From: CAVPDA01 sp963702495
Lineage (GTDB): Bacteria > Pseudomonadota > Gammaproteobacteria > Burkholderiales > Rhodocyclaceae
Assembly (NCBI GenBank): GCA_963702495.1
Contig: CAVPDA010000009.1
Span: 1-64,000 of the forward strand
Direction: 5' to 3'
Length of the DNA stretch: 64,000 nucleotides
The notes below the pieces were generated by a model. The model searched no databases. It was not told where the DNA came from and was given only the letters and a program-made list of their open reading frames with translations. The translations under genes and the position numbers were made by a program. Shown piece by piece: positions 60,201 to 64,000 of this stretch (its first letter is position 1; every line of letters starts with the position of its first letter).

Positions 60201-62492
60201 ACTGCCGAGGGGCACAGGCAGTTTTTGCATCAGGATGCGACACGCACTGTCATCGCCCTTTCCGACGAAGCCGGCAGGATGGTGGCGCGGCCGTCGTTCG
60301 ATGCATTCGGCAATCGACGCAGCGAGAGCGACGCCAGCTCTCCGCTCGGCTTTGGCGCGCGCCCGCTGGATGCGGCGACCGGGCTCTACGACATGCGCGC
60401 CCGCTTCTACGACCCGGCGAGCGGGCGCTTCGTCAGCCCCGATCCGCTGCCAGGCTCGATCACTGATCCGGTGAGCCTGGCGCCGTACCTCTATGCGCGC
60501 GCCAACCCGCTCAGCTTCGCCGATCCTTTCGGTCTGGAAAGCGAATCGGCCTGGAGCAGCGTTACTGCGGCGATGTCCCGATTGGCGGCGGCCCTGACAG
60601 GGCAATCGCAGTCGGAGGCGGCCTTGCGGTCAGTTGCGGCAGAGACGGCAGAAACATCGGCCTGGGCGCGTCGTGCGCGACCGCTCACCATATCGCCGAG
60701 CGCGATGCGGGCGCCCGAGGTCACCGGTCCGCCACCGGCCCCGACGCCGCCGAGCAAACTGGTCCAGTCTTTTCAGCGACTTGCTGCAGCTCAGCAAGGC
60801 TCGATGCAGGCCGAGGCCGAGGTCGCTGCCTTGCGCGCGGAAGCGGATGCCGCCCTCGCGTGGGCCCGGTCGGACCGTCGCAGCCTCGCTCTCCCCCCAA
60901 GCCGCAGCAACGCCGTAACGCAGATCATCCCCCCGCCGGCGCGTCCGGGCTTCTGGCAAGCCACTGCTGCAACCGTTCGCACGCCGAGCGGCATCGCCGC
61001 CGTCGGCCAGATCGGCATGATCGGCGGCGACATAGCGGGAGAATTGAGTTCGGGAGACGATGCGGGGACGGTCCTGCGCAGCCGCCTCGAAGGCTTGAAC
61101 GGGAGGACGGTGTTGGCCGGCGCGGGCATGGGCCTGGGGTTCCTGGCGCTGAGTGCGGCCTCCCCGGTGGTCGCAACGGTGACAGGCGTGGCTGCGCTCG
61201 CCGCGACTGCCTGGGGCGCGGGTACCCGTCTCGGCCAGTTTGCGAACGAGTTCGCCGGCGTGACCGCGGCGGAGTACCGGGCGTGGAGCAATGAAGCCAA
61301 TGCTGCAGCGACCAACGAGCGGCTGAGCCAGATGCGCGCCGCACCTGCGGCCGGGACGGTCGCCGGTTCGACGGCGGCGCCTGCCCTGCAACCTCAGGCA
61401 GCAGCGCCCGTGACGACACCCCCCACGCCCACGCCCACGCCCACGCCCACGCCCACGCCCACGCCCACGCCCACGCCCACGCCCACGCCCACGCCCACGC
61501 CCACGCCTGCGCCTGCGCCTGCGCCGGCGCCGGCGCCAGCAACGGGCGCGGTGCCCTGCCCGCCGGGGCAGATGATGGGGCCGAAAGGCGTATGCCAAAC
61601 GGAGAAGGACATCCTTGCCCAGTTCAGGACCTGGTCGCAGGACACCAAGCAGGCTGCGCCACCCAAAACTCCGCCGCCGGCGTCCGGCAACGAAGAAGAG
61701 AAGCCGCCGCCGGTCGTCGAGCCGCGGCCTCCGAAGCAGGACGACGGTGACGGCATGTCAGGCGGGTTCTCGGGAGTCGAGTCCGGCGGCGGAACGTCGC
61801 CCGGCACGAGCGTAGACGATGCGGCGCGCGCCTTCATCGAGCGTGAACGGCGGCGCTCCACCGACGTCGGCGGTCGCGGCCTGATCTCCGGTATTGGCGG
61901 GACCGGCGGCAGCAAGTTCGGAAGCGACAGCCTGAAACAGGAAACTGATAAGAGCTTTGGCGGCGGTGCGGGCGCCGCAGACAAGCAGAGTGCCGCACCG
62001 TCCGGTACCGCGGTCGGGGATGCGGCGCTATCGGGCAGCCCATCGGGTGGCCAATCCGGCACGCCCGGAACAGGCGTTGCGACGACGAGCGGATCGGCTA
62101 GCGGCACACCCGCTAAGACCGCGCCCGCGACGACCACGACGCCGGCGACACCGACGACACCGAAACCCGTGGCAGAAGAATACAAATGGTTCGTGTGGCA
62201 CGAATGCGGTGACAAGGGAGGCTGGTGGTGCCCGCTGAGACTGTCCCGGGACCTGGAGTCGGCGCTACTTCGCCGGTCCCAGGCCAGGAAGACACCGCTG
62301 AATATCCTCGGGGCCTATGGATCCCAGAGCGAGGCGGTGATGGCGACCTGTGCAAAAATCAGCGGAACCCCCGTGATGGGCGGCGAGTTTGCCTGCGGCG
62401 TCCTGGCGACGGTCGGCGGTGCGACGCTGTGTGTAGGCGACTTCATCAGTTACAACTCGGCCACCAAGTCATGGATGTGCAAGGCGAAATGA
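57213..62492 (+). CDS. RHS/YD-repeat protein with proline-rich C-terminal extension
   Basis: The frame is open for 1759 codons. From about residue 35 it reads IFLATAVGPTPVSRSYSGAMRDGPLGPGWSM, then dozens of YD repeats (YDxxGRL, YAYDADGNL), then the RHS core LYDMRARFYDPASGRFVSPDP...YLYARANPLSFADPFGL near residue 1110. A 650-residue extension follows: helical and hydrophobic parts, a (TP)14 tract at residues 1404-1431, Gly/Ser/Pro-rich linker, and a Cys-rich end (FVWHECGDKGGWWCPLR...SWMCKAK). The leader (GTG at 57173, GVGFWLAALILALSCGRSIAFDQ) is in another frame; one extra base near 57281 would explain this. Export is thus likely. RHS shells encapsulate C-terminal effectors; no known toxin domain is visible. 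Confidence 0.9.
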   Translation: MRCPVAAPSPSIRCRLEAAHCPLNQADIFLATAVGPTPVSRSYSGAMRDGPLGPGWSMDVAQRLEVRDGVVAVGPRGREVFFFPAGNGYRSADGANAENKAGEWSVLWPNRSVSRFDRAGREIERRDRSGNVTTYAFDERGRLARIGAVEGRSLRLRYGDRGRLVEIADAGARCSYEYDASGRLATVTDSDGWRTAYRYLDNGRLSEIAYPDGRTVQFAYDDTGRVAGRKSSAEPELTYRYTDRTTRVTVAGGAYRETSYDARGFPQSHRDSTGAGRDWTWDAQGRLSKESFPDGTSIAYTYDELGRLISQRTQGGDFLQLAYGGEGELPTMLEMNGAVTRYEYDAKSRLVSTTTPAGRRSRFGYDEHGRLAAITDGAGRTTRFEYDRTGNPVRRVAPDGAETIWQYDATGRMLSERGPDGALTSYSYLASGLPATVAGPDGATLRFRYDAHGRPVEVGVASEAIQLAYDGAGRPTRIQYPDGTSETTRYDAMGNVTESVDRLGLSTRFEYDAGGSLTSALLPGDSRLALKRDTAARSIALATGTQTLTLQRDPDGRGLRLRDAAGAEARIQTDAFGRLTRLAYPGGGQEYRRYDADGLLQSVTLPDGDRWEFAHDGAGQLLEIVLPGGRKTSVQYDAAGQVSQVAPGFAQPVRYRHGRDGLLRERINGRGLRVEYGYDAAGRLTSKKTPTATWRYRYDQRGNLLEASDGQFTLRHAYDRLGRQVRTEYPQWGKGIGYEYDTHGRLAARSDPQGKVTRYAYDALGRLARIEASEGNFRFGYDGEGRLIRRDNANGTVTEYAYDNGGRLARVAHLAADAHPMAVREYAYDADGNLTHATDQAGLKTSYRYDLERRLIEEAYPNGRIAYAYGAASDRLSVTGTGGAAAYRYNAAGQLVAAGETEYAYDADGNLTSRKDRNGTTRYAYDAEGRLTAVTLPNGTSVSYGYGPFGERIWREENGRRTHYLLDGDDLLEELDERFQTRASYLHADLDTPLALTAEGHRQFLHQDATRTVIALSDEAGRMVARPSFDAFGNRRSESDASSPLGFGARPLDAATGLYDMRARFYDPASGRFVSPDPLPGSITDPVSLAPYLYARANPLSFADPFGLESESAWSSVTAAMSRLAAALTGQSQSEAALRSVAAETAETSAWARRARPLTISPSAMRAPEVTGPPPAPTPPSKLVQSFQRLAAAQQGSMQAEAEVAALRAEADAALAWARSDRRSLALPPSRSNAVTQIIPPPARPGFWQATAATVRTPSGIAAVGQIGMIGGDIAGELSSGDDAGTVLRSRLEGLNGRTVLAGAGMGLGFLALSAASPVVATVTGVAALAATAWGAGTRLGQFANEFAGVTAAEYRAWSNEANAAATNERLSQMRAAPAAGTVAGSTAAPALQPQAAAPVTTPPTPTPTPTPTPTPTPTPTPTPTPTPTPTPAPAPAPAPAPATGAVPCPPGQMMGPKGVCQTEKDILAQFRTWSQDTKQAAPPKTPPPASGNEEEKPPPVVEPRPPKQDDGDGMSGGFSGVESGGGTSPGTSVDDAARAFIERERRRSTDVGGRGLISGIGGTGGSKFGSDSLKQETDKSFGGGAGAADKQSAAPSGTAVGDAALSGSPSGGQSGTPGTGVATTSGSASGTPAKTAPATTTTPATPTTPKPVAEEYKWFVWHECGDKGGWWCPLRLSRDLESALLRRSQARKTPLNILGAYGSQSEAVMATCAKISGTPVMGGEFACGVLATVGGATLCVGDFISYNSATKSWMCKAK
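61422..61505 (+). repeat. Tandem hexamer (CCCACG)14 inside the RHS gene
   Basis: Fourteen perfect copies of CCCACG encode TP dipeptides, followed by three CCTGCG and two CCGGCG variants (AP dipeptides). Copy-number change would alter linker length without shifting frame. Confidence 0.97.
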
Positions 62493-64000
62493 CTGGGACA
62501 CGCCCGGCGAGGAAGGGATCGGGCCCGCAGCCTCCAAGAAAGGGGCAGCTCCGGCTCACGCTTGTCATTTGCCTGATGCTGTGGTTGCCGGCGATCGCCT
62601 TCGCCCAGCAGTGGGGGCTGAATGTAACCGACCCGGCAGCGGGAGGCGGCGCAGAGGTGTCGGCGGTGGCGCCCGACTCGTCCGCAGCGCGTGCAGGCTT
62701 GCGCGTCGGCGACCGGGTGCTTGCGGTCCAGGGGAAGCCGATCCGCTCCGCGGCCGATGTCGCAACGCAGGTACAGTCGCTGGCGCCGGGTTCCCCCTTG
62801 CAGCTGCTCATCTCGCGGGACGGGTGGGAGCGCACGCTCAGTCTGGAATCGCAGCTCGCGCGCGGCCCTGCGTGGCTTGGCGCCACGGTTGCCGATACGG
62901 CAGTCGGTGCGGGTCAGCCCCGCAGGATCGCGGTGACCGCGACCGCTGCAAACAGCCCTGCGGCGCGGGCGGGCCTGCAACCGGGCGACTTGGTTCTGGC
63001 CGCGAACGGCCGGAATCTGAAGGCGGCGGACGAATTGGAGAAAATGCTCGCCGGCTTGAAGGCTGGCGACACGCTCACGATTACGGCTTCCCGGGAGGGA
63101 TGGGAAAAGCGCATCGCGGTCATGCTGGAGCGGCGGCCGGATGCGTTGCCTGCTGCACCGCAGCCGCAAACGCCGCGCAAGACGCCAAGCCCGCCGGGCG
63201 CGGACCGGATGGCCAATGCCGAACTCGCGGCGGCGGCAAGTCAGCATTACCAGCGTCAGGACTGGCCGCAGGCCGAGCGGCTATATCGCGAATACGTTGG
63301 CCGCTCACCTCAGGAGTCCTGGGCCTGGGAACGGCTCGGTCACGTGCTGCTGATGCAGGAACGCTATGCCGACGCGGTGGAGGCCGGCACCAAGGCGATC
63401 GAGCTTGGCCCGCCCTCATCGACCGCATGGAACAACATCGGGCTGAGCCTGTTGCGCCTCGGCAACCTGGCGGGCGCTCGCAGTGCCTACCTCAGGGCAG
63501 TCGAGATCTCACCCGAACTGACCGTGACGCGATTCGGACTGGGCAGCGTCTACGTCGCCGAACGGAGTTGGGAGAAGGCGCGCGAGCAGCTGGAGTATGT
63601 AGTCGACCGTGAGCCGAGCAACGCGGCGGCGCTCGAAGCACTGGCCGGAGCCTACGGCGCGCTCGGGCGCCCGGCCGATGCGGCGAGCACCTATCGCCGG
63701 GCCATTGACGCAGGAGCGGCCGGACGCCCGGTCAACTACGCCCTGGCGTGGTCACTCTATCAGGCCGACCGTCCGCGCGAGGCCCTCGCACCCCTGCAGG
63801 ATCTGCTGCGGGCTCAGCCCGACGACGCGGAAGTGCTCACGCTGTACGGACATGTGCAGTCCCGTCTCGGCGACGCCACGGCGGCGCGCACGGCATGGGA
63901 GCGCGCCGCCCGGCTCGACCCTGGAAATCCGTCGGTGGAGCAGGCGCGCCGGCAACTCGCGACCAGCCCGGCAATGGCGTCGGGTGCACCGGCGGCAGCA
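62489..64000 (+). CDS. Exported PDZ-PDZ-TPR protein (3' end beyond window)
   Basis: The ATG at 62489 overlaps the RHS stop (ATGA), and the frame is open for 504 codons to the window edge. It has an N-terminal membrane/signal segment (LRLTLVICLMLWLPAIAFAQQ) and two PDZ domains (DSSAARAGLRVGDRVLAVQGKPIRSAADV and NSPAARAGLQPGDLVLAANGRNLKAADEL). At least six TPRs follow from about residue 245 (YQRQDWPQAERLYREYVGRSPQ, LLRLGNLAGARSAYLRAVEISPE, LGRPADAASTYRRAIDAG, LGDATAARTAWERAARLDPGNPS). No protease domain lies between. The coupling to RHS suggests a periplasmic partner in folding, export or protection. Confidence 0.85.
   Translation, partial: MTGTRPARKGSGPQPPRKGQLRLTLVICLMLWLPAIAFAQQWGLNVTDPAAGGGAEVSAVAPDSSAARAGLRVGDRVLAVQGKPIRSAADVATQVQSLAPGSPLQLLISRDGWERTLSLESQLARGPAWLGATVADTAVGAGQPRRIAVTATAANSPAARAGLQPGDLVLAANGRNLKAADELEKMLAGLKAGDTLTITASREGWEKRIAVMLERRPDALPAAPQPQTPRKTPSPPGADRMANAELAAAASQHYQRQDWPQAERLYREYVGRSPQESWAWERLGHVLLMQERYADAVEAGTKAIELGPPSSTAWNNIGLSLLRLGNLAGARSAYLRAVEISPELTVTRFGLGSVYVAERSWEKAREQLEYVVDREPSNAAALEALAGAYGALGRPADAASTYRRAIDAGAAGRPVNYALAWSLYQADRPREALAPLQDLLRAQPDDAEVLTLYGHVQSRLGDATAARTAWERAARLDPGNPSVEQARRQLATSPAMASGAPAAA

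Noticed and set aside
61422..61505. CRISPR-like tandem array
   Set aside because: The unit is 6 bases with no spacers and lies in frame inside the RHS gene; it is a microsatellite. No CRISPR repeats or cas genes were seen anywhere in the window.

Overview
The window is high-GC DNA from a betaproteobacterium, most likely in the Rhodocyclales (Azoarcus/Thauera-like). This rests on the collinear minus-strand block lepA-lepB-DUF4845-rnc-era-recO-pdxJ-acpS-nagZ-udg-uvrC-pgsA-tRNA-Gly-tRNA-Cys (51.0 down to 40.06 kb), which has the gene order usual in that class. The assignment is inference from gene order and protein style; no database was searched.

Layout. 1-30.4 kb is an accessory zone full of mobile-element debris: an IS91-type remnant, a decayed mlaF-like ATPase, a secreted M6 metalloprotease, a structured-RNA candidate next to a small DUF1640-like protein, an rve-type IS, an IS1595 element with a passenger gene, large inverted and dispersed intergenic repeats, group II intron fragments, an IS4 element, a small internally deleted IS, a secreted TPR gene split by an IS1634 element, an IS21-type operon interrupted by a recombinase-in-trio (RIT) element, and an IS66 element that carries a DNA adenine methylase and sits inside an ACR3 arsenite-pump remnant. 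Several insertions can be bounded to the base by inverted repeats plus target duplications.

30.4-39.3 kb holds a MASE1-PAS-GAF histidine kinase with a FixJ/LuxR-type regulator, and several exported proteins (a DSLGG-repeat peptide, a DUF1223 protein, a 339-aa secreted protein, a lipoprotein-type MsrA, a WxGEWK/DGPC-repeat protein). Two of the exported-protein genes have upstream regions sharing the same three motifs at identical spacing, a candidate regulon for the adjacent two-component system. A decayed cytochrome-P460-like tail, a ferritin-like protein and a truncated response regulator follow.

40-51 kb is the conserved core block: DNA repair (uvrC, udg, recO), RNA and translation functions (lepA, rnc, era), protein export (lepB), phospholipid, cofactor and cell-wall recycling genes (pgsA, acpS, pdxJ, nagZ). 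All frames are open, but Era has Leu instead of Ser in its Walker A motif.

51-64 kb returns to accessory content: integrase and ADP-ribosylglycohydrolase scraps, a NERD-helicase, an Old Yellow Enzyme, a methyltransferase, arfB, and a very large RHS/YD-repeat protein with a 14-copy CCCACG tract. Its stop codon overlaps the start of an exported PDZ-PDZ-TPR protein that runs off the right edge.

Many accessory genes carry one-base frameshifts. The core block does not, which favours real decay over a uniform sequencing-error rate, although single cases such as the RHS 5' end could be errors.
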